From NCBI GenBank assembly GCA_031553885.1, contig JAVBKV010000007.1, positions 25,081 through 89,080 of the forward strand: 64,000 nucleotides of DNA, written 5' to 3'. The stretch is from JAVBKV01 sp031553885. GTDB lineage: Bacteria > Bacteroidota > Bacteroidia > Bacteroidales > Azobacteroidaceae. How positions within the stretch are numbered: the first letter of the stretch is position 1; each line of letters opens with the position of its first letter. Below the pieces are notes generated by a model. The model was not told the DNA's origin. It worked only from the letters and a program-made list of their open reading frames with translations, and made no database searches. Positions 8,695-17,285 of this stretch are shown here, piece by piece. A program made the translations under genes and the position numbers.

Positions 8695-11343
8695 ATGAAA
8701 TACAGAATTTTACTACTGCTTTTTATATTAAGTATTTTTCTTCCATCCCGGGCCCAGACCCTGATTCAGGGAACGGTCCGGGAAGGCGAAAAAAAGGAAA
8801 ATATGGCCGGGATCAATATCATGATCCGGGAAAATCAACAGGCTGCTATCCTGGGATTTACTACAACGGATAAAAACGGACAGTATAAAATTGAATATAA
8901 AGGAACAAAGGATTCGCTGATCGTCTCCCTCTCCGGATTTAATATTCAAAAACAATCCAAAACAATTGCCAATAAAAGTCAGACAGTTGATTTTGATGTG
9001 GAGCGGGAGGCTATTTCATTGAAGGAAGTGAAAGTAACTCCTCCCCGGATCCGGCAGGTGGGCGATACGCTCAACTATGCAGTCGACGGTTTTGTAGATA
9101 AAAACGACCGTACCATCGGGGATGTGCTGAAAAAAATGCCGGGTATCGATGTCAAGGAAAGCGGGGCGATTTATTACCAGAACAAGCCGATCAATAAATT
9201 TTACATCGAGGGACTGGATTTGTTGCAGGGTCGTTATGGAATAGCCACAAACAACATAGAAGCGAAAGATGTCAGAACGGTGCAGGTGATGGAAAATCAT
9301 CAGCCGATCAAGGCTCTGAAAGAACGGATCCTGTCGGAACAGGCGGCAATTAATCTGAAACTGAAAGACTCAGCCAAGGGAACGATAACGGCGAATGCCC
9401 TGCTTGGTGCCGGTTTTTCACCATTGCTCTGGAACGGAGAACTGAGTGGAATGTACTTCGCAAAAGGAAAACAGAATATTTCCACCTACAAAGGAAATAA
9501 TGTGGGATTCGATGCTTCGGGTGATTTCAATTCGTTTTATTCCCGTGAGGCTGACTTACTGAAAGAAGGGGGAATGCTGAGTGTCCAGTCGCCGGCCGCT
9601 CCATCCATCAACCGGAGGCGGTATTTGTTTAATCAACTCAATACGTTTTCATTCAATAATTTGTGGAAGACGGGTAAGGACTATCAGATCAATGCGAATA
9701 TCAATTATACCGACGACCGTCAGGATAGAAGCAGCTACGCCCGTACGGAGTATTACCTTCCGGGCGACAGCCTCCTGAGGGTGGAAGAAAAGCTCGATTC
9801 CCGTCTTTTTGTTCATCAGCTCAACGCCGAAGCGCAGTTGAATGTCAATAAAGATAAGTTTTACCTGAATAACCTGCTTAAAATGAATGGTTCCTGGGAT
9901 AACGAGCGGGGAAATGCGATTACGACAGACAGCATCCGTCAACACCTGGATAAGCCGGTATATGGGATGAGTAATACATTTGAAATGATCCGGAATTTTG
10001 ATAAAACTGCATTGAATATTTCTTCTTTCAACGGGTATACTTTTCTTCCACAGACCCTGAATGTACAGCCGGTTTTGTACGCCAACCTGTTCGAGCAGAC
10101 CTCTGATTTGAAAGCCATGCGGCAGGAACTGACTACAGATCGTTTTTCTTCCAACACCAAGGCTTCGGTCGGTTTTGAAAAGGGCTCCTGGAAGCAGAAT
10201 TATGCGTTGAGTTTCCGTGCGGATCTGCAACACTTAGATTCGGAACTGCAGGCGGAAAATAAGGACAATTCTTTCAACCCGGCTCCGGATTCACTGAAAA
10301 ATGACCTGAAATGGAACAAGTACGAATGGATATTTTTACCTTCCTATACCTATATTTATGATAATTTCAGGGCCTCGTTGTCTTTGCCTTTGAACTATAC
10401 GTTATTGCACAGGAACGACCGCATTTTTCAGGAAAAGGAAAACACCGACCGGTTTTACTTGAATCCGTCGTTGCTTCTGCAGTATAAGTTATCCGTATTC
10501 TGGGATGTGACAGGTTCCCTTAATTATACAAATTCACTGGGAAACATCCGTAACGGATATGCTGGTTACATCATGAAATCGTATCGTAACCTGATGCGTA
10601 ACGAGGGAGAACTTTATGAAACGAATACCCAGAACTACAGCATCAACCTGAATTACCGGAATCCGCTCCGTTCCTTGTTTGGTTATGCCCATGCCGGTTA
10701 TTTCAATAATAAGGCGAACCTGCTTTACGGATACCATTACGACGGCATTCTTCAGGTTCAGACTTCCATGGATTATCCCAACCGTACGGAGGGAGTTAAT
10801 GTTTTTGCCAATGTCAGTAAAGTGATCGATGCAATCGCTTCTACCATTCGGTTGAGTGGTAGTTATACGGGCTCTTCGTCTTCCCAGATCAGTCAGGACG
10901 AAGTGGTTAAGTTCAAAGGACAACGGTATTCTGTTACTCCGTCTATTTCTACTAAAATCAAATCGTTGGCCAATGTTTCGTATGAGCTGACTTTCTCGGA
11001 AAATCAAAATAAAGTGGAGAACGATGTGACTGATTTCGATCCGATCCGGACCGTTTCACAACGGGCCAGTCTGAATGTTTTTCCGGTAAAGGGGCTGATT
11101 GTCAATTTCGCTTACGAATATTTTTACAACAGTGCCATTGCATCCGGAAACCGGGCCATGTCTTTCGGGGATGCCGGACTGAAATACAAGTGGAAAAAAA
11201 TGGAATTCCAATTGGACTATACGAATATCTTCAATTCGAAACGTTTTGTCTCGGCTTCGTACAGCGATATCAGTACCTACTACTATGCTTACGACCTTCG
11301 TCCGTCAGAAGTCTTGTTACGGGTCCGATTTAAAATCAAATAA
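8695..11343 (+). CDS. TonB-dependent receptor-like outer membrane protein with carboxypeptidase-like regulatory domain
   Basis: An 882-residue protein with a signal peptide (ends near SRAQ, residue 21). Residues about 22-105 form a CarboxypepD_reg-like domain (TLIQGTVREGEK, GFTTTDKNGQYKIEY, DSLIVSLSGF). Residues about 110-220 are a plug-like region (GDVLKKMPGIDVKESG, KPINKFYIEGLDLLQGRYG). The rest is a beta-barrel rich in alternating aromatic residues and ends in VLLRVRFKIK, a typical outer membrane strand. It would sit in the outer membrane; a ligand is not known. It lies 3 bases after the third GLPGLI gene in one transcription unit. This family often occurs with GLPGLI proteins, which suggests a shared envelope function. 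Confidence 0.82.
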   Translation: MKYRILLLLFILSIFLPSRAQTLIQGTVREGEKKENMAGINIMIRENQQAAILGFTTTDKNGQYKIEYKGTKDSLIVSLSGFNIQKQSKTIANKSQTVDFDVEREAISLKEVKVTPPRIRQVGDTLNYAVDGFVDKNDRTIGDVLKKMPGIDVKESGAIYYQNKPINKFYIEGLDLLQGRYGIATNNIEAKDVRTVQVMENHQPIKALKERILSEQAAINLKLKDSAKGTITANALLGAGFSPLLWNGELSGMYFAKGKQNISTYKGNNVGFDASGDFNSFYSREADLLKEGGMLSVQSPAAPSINRRRYLFNQLNTFSFNNLWKTGKDYQINANINYTDDRQDRSSYARTEYYLPGDSLLRVEEKLDSRLFVHQLNAEAQLNVNKDKFYLNNLLKMNGSWDNERGNAITTDSIRQHLDKPVYGMSNTFEMIRNFDKTALNISSFNGYTFLPQTLNVQPVLYANLFEQTSDLKAMRQELTTDRFSSNTKASVGFEKGSWKQNYALSFRADLQHLDSELQAENKDNSFNPAPDSLKNDLKWNKYEWIFLPSYTYIYDNFRASLSLPLNYTLLHRNDRIFQEKENTDRFYLNPSLLLQYKLSVFWDVTGSLNYTNSLGNIRNGYAGYIMKSYRNLMRNEGELYETNTQNYSINLNYRNPLRSLFGYAHAGYFNNKANLLYGYHYDGILQVQTSMDYPNRTEGVNVFANVSKVIDAIASTIRLSGSYTGSSSSQISQDEVVKFKGQRYSVTPSISTKIKSLANVSYELTFSENQNKVENDVTDFDPIRTVSQRASLNVFPVKGLIVNFAYEYFYNSAIASGNRAMSFGDAGLKYKWKKMEFQLDYTNIFNSKRFVSASYSDISTYYYAYDLRPSEVLLRVRFKIK

Positions 11344-11364
11344 TTTTTTAACACAAAATAATCG

Positions 11365-11392
11365 TTTGTCTATAGAAATAGACGTATATTTG
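11365..11392 (+). promoter_or_regulatory. Promoter of blaI-blaR1 with operator palindrome
   Basis: TATATTTG at 11385-11392 is a full -7 match. The inverted repeat GTCTA-TAGAAA-TAGAC covers 11368-11383, one base upstream. TTTG at 11365-11368 lies 16 bases before the -7 box. Both arms and the spacing equal those at 5900-5915. This fits self-repression by the BlaI-type product encoded directly downstream. Confidence 0.72.
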
Positions 11393-11415
11393 TGTCGATT
11401 AATGTAAAGTATAAT

Positions 11416-11796
11416 ATGGTACAGTTAACAAAAGCAGAAGAGCAGGTCATGCAAATCCTCTGGGAGTTGGAGAAAGCGACCGTGCAGGATATCCGGGAAA
11501 AATTTGAAAATCCGAAGCCGGCCCGGACGACAGTGGCTACGGTTCTTAGTATTCTGGAGAATAAAGGTTTTGCTGCGCATGAAACTTCCGGGCGGGTCAA
11601 TACCTATTATCCCCGGGTGGAAAAAGAGGCTTATTCCAGGACTCAGTTGTTCGGTGTAATGAAGAACTATTTCAATAACTCATTTTCGTCCATGGCTTCT
11701 TTTTTTGCCAAGGAAAATAACATGTCGCTGGACGAACTGGATCAATTGCTGGAAGATACGAGAGAAGCGTTAAGAAAAGAAAACGAAAAACAGTAA
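11416..11796 (+). CDS. blaI: BlaI/MecI-family transcriptional repressor
   Basis: A 126-residue protein (MVQLTKAEEQVMQILWELEKA...) with the N-terminal winged helix of the BlaI/MecI/CopY family (PF03965): LTKAEEQVMQILW, ARTTVATVLSILENKGF and a wing ending YYPRVEKEAY. The C-terminal part is helical and acidic, as needed for dimerisation and for cleavage by a BlaR1-type protease. I chose ATG 11416 because an upstream ATG at 11392 overlaps the -7 box. It is followed after 5 bases by the M56 peptidase gene, the usual repressor-sensor pair. The operator palindromes at 11368 and 5900 are the likely binding sites. No beta-lactamase is nearby; the targets appear to be this pair and the GLPGLI/TonB operon. 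Confidence 0.87.
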   Translation: MVQLTKAEEQVMQILWELEKATVQDIREKFENPKPARTTVATVLSILENKGFAAHETSGRVNTYYPRVEKEAYSRTQLFGVMKNYFNNSFSSMASFFAKENNMSLDELDQLLEDTREALRKENEKQ

Positions 11797-11801
11797 GAGG
11801 T

Positions 11802-13706
11802 ATGAGAGAGTTAGCCGAATATTTGCTTAAGTCCGGAATCTGGATTGCTGTTTTCTGGGCGATTTATTGGTTTTTTCTACGCAGGGAGACATTCTTCCGG
11901 TTCAATCGTTTTTTTCTTCTGGCCGGACTTCTTTTAGCATGGGTATTGCCTTTTTGTCAATACCGGTATACGGTATTCCTGGATCTTCGTTTGTTGACGG
12001 TTCCCTCTGTTGGGGAAGATGCTGTTGCAGAAGGAGTTTCTGTGCCGTCAATCAGCATCGGTTCATTGCTCCTGGGAATTTATCTGGTGGGTGCAGTCGT
12101 TTTACTGCTTCGTAATCTGGTCGGATTAAATAAAATCCGGTTGCTGAGGGTACGTTATGGAAAAGAGAACATTGCTTCTTCCAAAGTGGTGCAATTGCCG
12201 GAGGAAACCTCCTCTTTTTCCTTCTTCGGTTATGTATTTATGGGGGCATCGGTTGCTGTTTCGGATACGGAAAAACGGTTGATTCTGGAACATGAGACAG
12301 CTCATGTGGAACAGCGTCACTGGATCGATCTGGTCCTGGTTCAATTCATAGCAGCAGCTCAATGGTTCAACCCTTTTGTTTGGCTGTATCTTCGTGCGGT
12401 CAAACAAAACCATGAATTCCTGGCTGATCAATCTGTGTTGGAAAAAGGAAATTCTGTTGCGGTTTATCATGCCACATTGATCAATTATGCATTGAAAACC
12501 CCGGTATTTGCCTTTTCTAATTCATTCGCTTACTATAATAAATTCAAAAGGATCAATATGATGAAAAAACAAGCTTCTCATCCTGCAAAAAAATTAGTGG
12601 TTCTGTTGCTGGTTCCGGCACTGGCCGTTTTTCTCTGGGCTTTTGCAAAGCCGGAATACCGGATTGTAACTTCCGATGATGACAGGGAAGTCGCAAAGCA
12701 AACCATTACAACAACGATGTCTCTTTCCGGAGATTCTGTTATAAATAAAAGGACGGTGATTGTCCACTATAATGGAAAGACGGATTCGGTAGAGACTGTG
12801 ATGAAAAAAGAGAATGCGGGATGGAAAGCATACAGGGACGGAGAAGAAATGAGCATGAAAAATGTAAAAATATTGATGAACGGTTTTACTCTTTCTGCAG
12901 ATAGTCTTACTCTTTCTGCTTCTGCCGATAGTCTTATCCTTTTTGAGGGTAGCCCCATTACAATTACTTCACAACAATTGGGAGGAGAGAATAACGAAAG
13001 AATATATACTTCTAAAAAACAAACGATTTATTCGCAATTGAAAGGAAAAATAAATGGAATCGAGGGGAGTGATAATTCAACGGATAAAAAAACGAAGAAA
13101 GTAATTATCAATGGGAGAGAAATGGAAAATGTTGATTTTGTCAATCCGACAACTTCCAATTATATTAATCCGGATTCGATCGTTTCCATTTTGGTAGAAA
13201 GCCAAAGAACCTATGGGGCAGCTTCGGATAAAGAAGATGTTTCCATTATCGTTCATGGAAAAGAAAAGAAATTATCCGATATGCCTGGGTTACGCAAGGA
13301 AATTCTTCTTCTTATTGATGAAAAAGAAAAGGGCCATGAGGAACTGATAAAATTAAGTCCAGATGCGATTGAGTCTGTTTCAGTATTAAAAGACCAAACT
13401 TCCGAATCCCTTTATGGCGAAAAAGGAAAAAACGGGACGATTATTGTTACTACTACTAAAGCTTCTAAAAAGGAACAGCAGCCGACTATTCTCAGAGGTA
13501 GAATATCTGATAGTAATCCGCTTTTTATTATTGATGGAAAAGAATTCAGCGACATAGATGTAGCAAAACTGAATCCTGATGATATTGCTTCTATTTCAAT
13601 ATTGAAAGATCAAACTTCCGAATCTCTTTATGGCGAAAAAGGAAAAAATGGTGTGGTTATTATTGAAACAAAAGAAGGAGCGAAGAAAGAAAAAAAGAAG
13701 GACTGA
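11802..13706 (+). CDS. blaR1: M56 family (BlaR1-type) membrane sensor metallopeptidase with plug-like C-terminal repeats
   Basis: A 634-residue protein. The N-terminal 300 residues hold four hydrophobic segments (near residues 10-30, 35-55, 85-108 and 263-285). Zinc motif HETAH is at 164-168, followed by ENHEFLAD-like NHEFLADQSVL near 204. This is the M56 fold that cleaves BlaI upon a signal. Instead of a penicillin-binding domain, the periplasmic C-terminus carries repeated segments like TonB-receptor plug motifs: SVLKDQTSESLYGEKGKNG near 524 and SILKDQTSESLYGEKGKNG near 596. The tail is lysine-rich. The signal is unknown; the plug-like tail suggests contact with an outer membrane receptor or TonB machinery, which is inference. 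Confidence 0.83.
   Translation: MRELAEYLLKSGIWIAVFWAIYWFFLRRETFFRFNRFFLLAGLLLAWVLPFCQYRYTVFLDLRLLTVPSVGEDAVAEGVSVPSISIGSLLLGIYLVGAVVLLLRNLVGLNKIRLLRVRYGKENIASSKVVQLPEETSSFSFFGYVFMGASVAVSDTEKRLILEHETAHVEQRHWIDLVLVQFIAAAQWFNPFVWLYLRAVKQNHEFLADQSVLEKGNSVAVYHATLINYALKTPVFAFSNSFAYYNKFKRINMMKKQASHPAKKLVVLLLVPALAVFLWAFAKPEYRIVTSDDDREVAKQTITTTMSLSGDSVINKRTVIVHYNGKTDSVETVMKKENAGWKAYRDGEEMSMKNVKILMNGFTLSADSLTLSASADSLILFEGSPITITSQQLGGENNERIYTSKKQTIYSQLKGKINGIEGSDNSTDKKTKKVIINGREMENVDFVNPTTSNYINPDSIVSILVESQRTYGAASDKEDVSIIVHGKEKKLSDMPGLRKEILLLIDEKEKGHEELIKLSPDAIESVSVLKDQTSESLYGEKGKNGTIIVTTTKASKKEQQPTILRGRISDSNPLFIIDGKEFSDIDVAKLNPDDIASISILKDQTSESLYGEKGKNGVVIIETKEGAKKEKKKD
13392..13653 (+). repeat. Internal repeat of about 46 bp, period 216 bp, in blaR1
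   Basis: The stretch at 13392-13437 recurs at 13608-13653 with only a few silent or near-silent changes, and encodes D-Q-T-S-E-S-L-Y-G-E-K-G-K-N-G in both. The period is 72 codons. The repeat marks duplicated plug-like units. Confidence 0.75.
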
Positions 13707-13729
13707 AGAATAAAAAGAACTAAGATTTG

Positions 13730-13775
13730 AAGGACAAAGGGCATAAGATTCAAGATCTGTGTTATCTTTGTCCTT
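13730..13775 (+). terminator. Inverted repeat after blaR1, probable terminator
   Basis: AAGGACAAAG at 13730-13739 pairs perfectly with CTTTGTCCTT at 13766-13775 (10-bp stem, 26-base loop), followed by TGTTTTTATTTT. It would end the blaI-blaR1 transcript. The loop and right arm also contain TATCTTTG (13763-13770), a -7 match that could start the DUF1080 gene, so both uses are possible. Confidence 0.5.
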
Positions 13776-13799
13776 TGTTTTTATTTTAATCAGATTTAT

Positions 13800-14450
13800 A
13801 TGCGTATGAAAAAGCTTTTTGTATCAACTCTTCTTTTGTCCGTGACTTTTTTGGCATGTACCGTACATGCCCAGCAAACAATCGATTTGTTTAACGGTAC
13901 CAACCTGGATGGTTGGGGATTTGTGTTGAACGACAACAGTAAGAAAGCCGAAGAGGTTTTTAAGGTGAAGGATGGCGTTATTCATATTACCGGAACTCCT
14001 TTCGGTTATATGTACACGCAAAAGGAATACCGTAATTTTCATTTGCATGTCGAGTGGCGCTGGCCGGAAGAAGCAACCAACAGTGGTATTTTTCTTTTTG
14101 TACAGGATGAAAGGAAAGTTTGGCCGAATGCTGTAGAGTGTCAGTTAAAGGCCGGAGATGCCGGAGATTTTGTTTTGCTGGCGGGTTCCGATGTGGCTGA
14201 ATTCGTTACGAAGCCCGGTGAGAAGCGTCCTGCTTTCCCTGTGGTTAAGAAGAAAGCTTCGTCTTCCGAAATGCCTGCCGGCGAGTGGAACAGTGCCGAC
14301 ATTACCTGTGAAAACGGGACAATTACCGTTTATATCAATGGTGTATTTCAGAATAAAGGAACTAAATCGCTGCATGCTTCCGGACGGATTGCTTTGCAAA
14401 GTGAAGGAAAAGACATTCAGTTCCGTCATGTGAGGGTTACCCCTTTGTAA
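13800..14450 (+). CDS. DUF1080 (3-keto-disaccharide hydrolase-type) exported protein
   Basis: A 216-residue protein with a signal peptide (KLFVSTLLLSVTFLACTVHAQ) and one DUF1080 domain (PF06439, concanavalin-like fold) covering nearly all the rest: DLFNGTNLDGW near the start, then YRNFHLHVEWRWPEEATNSGIFL, ECQLKAGDAGDF, GEWNSADITCENGTITVYINGV and the end ASGRIALQSEGKDIQFRHV. Members hydrolyse 3-keto-glycosides in some Bacteroidetes, or bind glycans. It is single-domain and stands alone between the BlaR1 gene and the convergent PUL operon. A -7 box TATCTTTG at 13763-13770 may drive it. ATG 13806 is an equally good start. Confidence 0.85.
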   Translation: MRMKKLFVSTLLLSVTFLACTVHAQQTIDLFNGTNLDGWGFVLNDNSKKAEEVFKVKDGVIHITGTPFGYMYTQKEYRNFHLHVEWRWPEEATNSGIFLFVQDERKVWPNAVECQLKAGDAGDFVLLAGSDVAEFVTKPGEKRPAFPVVKKKASSSEMPAGEWNSADITCENGTITVYINGVFQNKGTKSLHASGRIALQSEGKDIQFRHVRVTPL

Positions 14451-14488
14451 AACGTACAGATGCAATAATTCACTATCAACCAGGACTT

Positions 14489-15967
14489 TCACTCTTTTTT
14501 TTCCGAAGAGGATGGTCCGGGTTGCTGTTTTTGCAGGAAAAGCCGGTGGCTGATGATACCTGGAAGTTCCGTTTCATAATGGGTCACCATAATCATTGTC
14601 TTGCCTTTCCGTTGACAAAAAGCCTCAATGATCTTTTTTACCCGCTGGCGGTTGAACGTGTCGAGTCCGTGAAGCGGTTCGTCTAAGATGAGGAGTTCCG
14701 GGTCTTTGACAAAGGCCCGGGCCAGCAGAACCAGTCGTTGTTCGCCGCTCGAAAGTTGTAAAAAAGGTTTGTCTTTCAGGTTCGCAATACCAAAAATATC
14801 CATCCACCATTCACAAATGCCGAGTTGTTCCGGTTGAGGTTGCCTGTAAAGGCCGATACTGTCGTGTAATCCGCTGGCTACAATCAGGACTGCCGGCAGG
14901 TTTTTCAGGTAGGCACGGTGCATTTCAGGGCTTACATAACCGATTCTTTTTTTTATATCCCAGATACTTTCACCTGTTCCTCGTTTCTTTCCGAAAAGGC
15001 TGATGTTGCAGGCGTACGATTGAGGGTTATCCGCACAAATCAGGCTGAGCAGGGTCGACTTCCCGGAACCGTTTTCTCCGCTCAACGCCCACATTTCACC
15101 CCGGAGCACCGTCCAGTTCAGTTCTTTCAGAATGGTCCGGTCGCCATAACGGATACTGACATTGTTGAACCGGACAACTTCTTTCGATTCGTTGCTTGTG
15201 TAATTATTTGGTAAATCCAGGATCCGCTGTTGCAAGGTTCTATACGACTCTTTTGTTTTTTGTTCGGAATTCCGGTATTGTTCGTGCCTCAGTTTTTCAG
15301 AAATGATCCGGTTGTTTACCTGGATTACATGAGTAATAAAGTCCGGAATATCATCCGGTATGGATAATACAAGGACAAGTTGCAGAGTCTTTCTTTTTGC
15401 CAGTTTTCCGAGCAGGGAAGATAGTGAAGCACGGGAAGATGCATCCAATCCGATGAACGGATTATCCAGGATAAGTACACGGGGAGAAGCCAGTAATGCT
15501 TTAATCAGTTGGAATTTACGAAGTTCACCACTGGAAAGAAGAATGATTTTCTTGTTCAGGATTGTCTCTATGTGAAACAGTTTAACAAGCTCTTCTTTCA
15601 ACCGGGTGTCTTTTATTTCGCAGAACAAATCGTTCACTTCCGGAATTCCCTCCAGATCGTTTGAATTCCAGCGTTGTTGGTAATAATAGTTAGAGTCGGC
15701 CGCCCCATAGGAGTCCCGGAAAGTAATGTATTTTACATTGTCGTACACCCTATTGGTCCCGGAAGGAGAAAAATCATACTTCAGGATTCCCTCACAAAGA
15801 AGATGTTTACCTAAAAGAGTGTCTACAAACAGGCTCTTTCCGGTTCCGTTGGAGCCGACTATTGCGATGTGTTCGTTATTACAGAATTCCATTGTGACCG
15901 GACTGGCCAGGCGAACTTGCGGATTACGGGCGACTCCCCGGGAAATACTTAAAACCGGATGTTTCAT
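14489..15967 (-). CDS. Double ABC-transporter ATPase, ModF-like
   Basis: A 492-residue cytoplasmic protein with two ABC domains in tandem. The first has Walker A GSNGTGKS, signature LSSGELRKFQL and Walker B VLILDNP; the second has GENGSGKS, LSSGEQRLVLLA and LLILDEP followed by HGLD and a late His (MVTHYE). The layout matches ModF-like proteins, which pair with no dedicated permease. The first domain's Walker B ends in Asp-Asn rather than Asp-Glu, so it may bind but not hydrolyse ATP well. Its start overlaps the end of the GH88 gene by 4 bases, so it is probably transcribed at the end of the PUL operon. No permease or binding protein is nearby, and the substrate is unknown. Confidence 0.8.
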   Translation of the reverse strand: MKHPVLSISRGVARNPQVRLASPVTMEFCNNEHIAIVGSNGTGKSLFVDTLLGKHLLCEGILKYDFSPSGTNRVYDNVKYITFRDSYGAADSNYYYQQRWNSNDLEGIPEVNDLFCEIKDTRLKEELVKLFHIETILNKKIILLSSGELRKFQLIKALLASPRVLILDNPFIGLDASSRASLSSLLGKLAKRKTLQLVLVLSIPDDIPDFITHVIQVNNRIISEKLRHEQYRNSEQKTKESYRTLQQRILDLPNNYTSNESKEVVRFNNVSIRYGDRTILKELNWTVLRGEMWALSGENGSGKSTLLSLICADNPQSYACNISLFGKKRGTGESIWDIKKRIGYVSPEMHRAYLKNLPAVLIVASGLHDSIGLYRQPQPEQLGICEWWMDIFGIANLKDKPFLQLSSGEQRLVLLARAFVKDPELLILDEPLHGLDTFNRQRVKKIIEAFCQRKGKTMIMVTHYETELPGIISHRLFLQKQQPGPSSSEKKE

Positions 15968-17208
15968 TTATTTTTCAGGTAATTCCGGTATCGAAGCAAT
16001 GCCTCCATGAAATAATAGTCGGCATAAACCAGGGGAACGTCAATTTCTCCGCCATGGGGGATACTACCCACGCTGTGCATCAAAATAAAATCGGCATTAT
16101 CACCTAAAGGTGCCCGGTAAGCCGGAGAACTCAGTGTTTTCAGCATGGCGATAGCCGTTTGGGTATATTTTTCATTTTTTGTATGCCCGCCCAATTCGAA
16201 TAAGGCAGAAGTGACTATCGCTCCGGCAGATACATCCCGATAAGGAGTTGTTACTTTTTTTGCATGAGAATTTCCTTCCGGAGTATAGCCGGTTTGTCCG
16301 ATATTAAAATCCCAGTATGGAATTTTGTCTTCCGGCAGGTTCGGGTGATTGAGGTACCAATCGGCCATTCCTATGGCAGTTTTCAGGTATTCGGGATCAC
16401 TGGTTTCCCGGTACATCATGGTGAAGCCGTAGATGCCCCATGCCTGTCCGCGCGCCCAGGTCGAATTATCGCTGTATCCCTGGCAGGTGGCCTGATCCTT
16501 GACCATTCCGGTAATCGTGTCATAATCAACTACATGATAAGAGCTGTAGTCCGGACGTAAATGGTTTTTTATGGTCGTGTTGGCATGAGTAACAGCGATG
16601 TCGTAGTATTTTTTATCGCCGGTTATTTTACTGGCAAAAAGAAGCATTTCCAGGTTCATCATATTATCGATAATTACCGGATAAAACCATTCTGTGGTAT
16701 CGTTCCAGGCCTTACGATAGTTCCAGGATTTAATAGTTCCCGTAACCGGACTGAACCGGGTCGATAAGGAGCCTGCGCTTTCTATCAGAATATTCTTATA
16801 TTCTTCGTTGGTGTCAAGGCGATACGCATTTCCGTAGCTGCAATACATCATAAATCCCAGATCGTGGTGCCCGGTAAATGTTTTTAGTTTTTCCAGGCTG
16901 ATGGTCCATTGAGTTGCTTTTTCTTTCCAATAGTCTTTACCGGTTAGTTCATAAAGATACCACAATGTTCCCGGGAAAAAGCCGGGAGTCCAATCGTAGA
17001 TTCCGGTAGTAGCCAGTTCCCCCTTTTGGTTTGTTGTTCTCGGATAGTTGTTCTTTGGTTCACCCACTTGTTGCAACATCAGGTCGGTTTGTTTTTCTGC
17101 AAACCGGATATTTTCGTTAATCAGCTTATTTCCGTCTTTCGCTGTGGTGCAAAATGTTACGGATAGACAAAAGAAGAGAACAGGTAAGAATAAACTTATC
17201 TTTTTCAT
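15964..17208 (-). CDS. GH88 unsaturated glucuronyl hydrolase (short form)
   Basis: About 414 residues with a signal peptide. It has the GH88 alpha/alpha barrel: GHHDLGFMMYCSYGNAYRL (catalytic-type Asp about 116 in this numbering), VIIDNMMNLEML (Asp about 181), THANTTIKNHLRPD, RGQAWGIYGF and SVGSIPHGGEIDVPLVYADYYF. GH88 removes the 4,5-unsaturated uronic acid from the ends of disaccharides or oligosaccharides made by lyases, here the PL8 enzymes. It lacks the C-terminal modules of the other GH88 in this locus, so it probably works in the periplasm. I prefer the inner start MKKISLF at 17208 over 17217. Confidence 0.88.
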   Translation of the reverse strand: MKKISLFLPVLFFCLSVTFCTTAKDGNKLINENIRFAEKQTDLMLQQVGEPKNNYPRTTNQKGELATTGIYDWTPGFFPGTLWYLYELTGKDYWKEKATQWTISLEKLKTFTGHHDLGFMMYCSYGNAYRLDTNEEYKNILIESAGSLSTRFSPVTGTIKSWNYRKAWNDTTEWFYPVIIDNMMNLEMLLFASKITGDKKYYDIAVTHANTTIKNHLRPDYSSYHVVDYDTITGMVKDQATCQGYSDNSTWARGQAWGIYGFTMMYRETSDPEYLKTAIGMADWYLNHPNLPEDKIPYWDFNIGQTGYTPEGNSHAKKVTTPYRDVSAGAIVTSALFELGGHTKNEKYTQTAIAMLKTLSSPAYRAPLGDNADFILMHSVGSIPHGGEIDVPLVYADYYFMEALLRYRNYLKNK

Positions 17209-17231
17209 GTGTATCAACTAAATTTTTAGTA

Positions 17232-17250
17232 GGGTCAGTAAATCTGACCC
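17232..17250 (-). terminator. Hairpin between the M60 and GH88 genes
   Basis: GGGTCAG (17232-17238) pairs with CTGACCC (17244-17250) around a 5-base loop. On the minus strand it is followed by TACTAAAAATTT, a weak tract. It could slow or partly end transcription between the M60 peptidase and the short GH88. Confidence 0.4.
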
Positions 17251-17285
17251 AAAATTAAGAAAAAAACGGCTTTGTCAAAATTCTT

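Noticed and set aside
11392..11415. ATG start for blaI at 11392
   Set aside because: It overlaps the last base of the -7 box; the family normally begins at the L-T-x-A-E-x-x-V-M motif, right after ATG 11416.
11416..13706. Beta-lactam resistance locus
   Set aside because: The blaI and M56 genes fit the name, but no beta-lactamase or penicillin-binding domain is present; the shared operator leads to GLPGLI and TonB-type genes.
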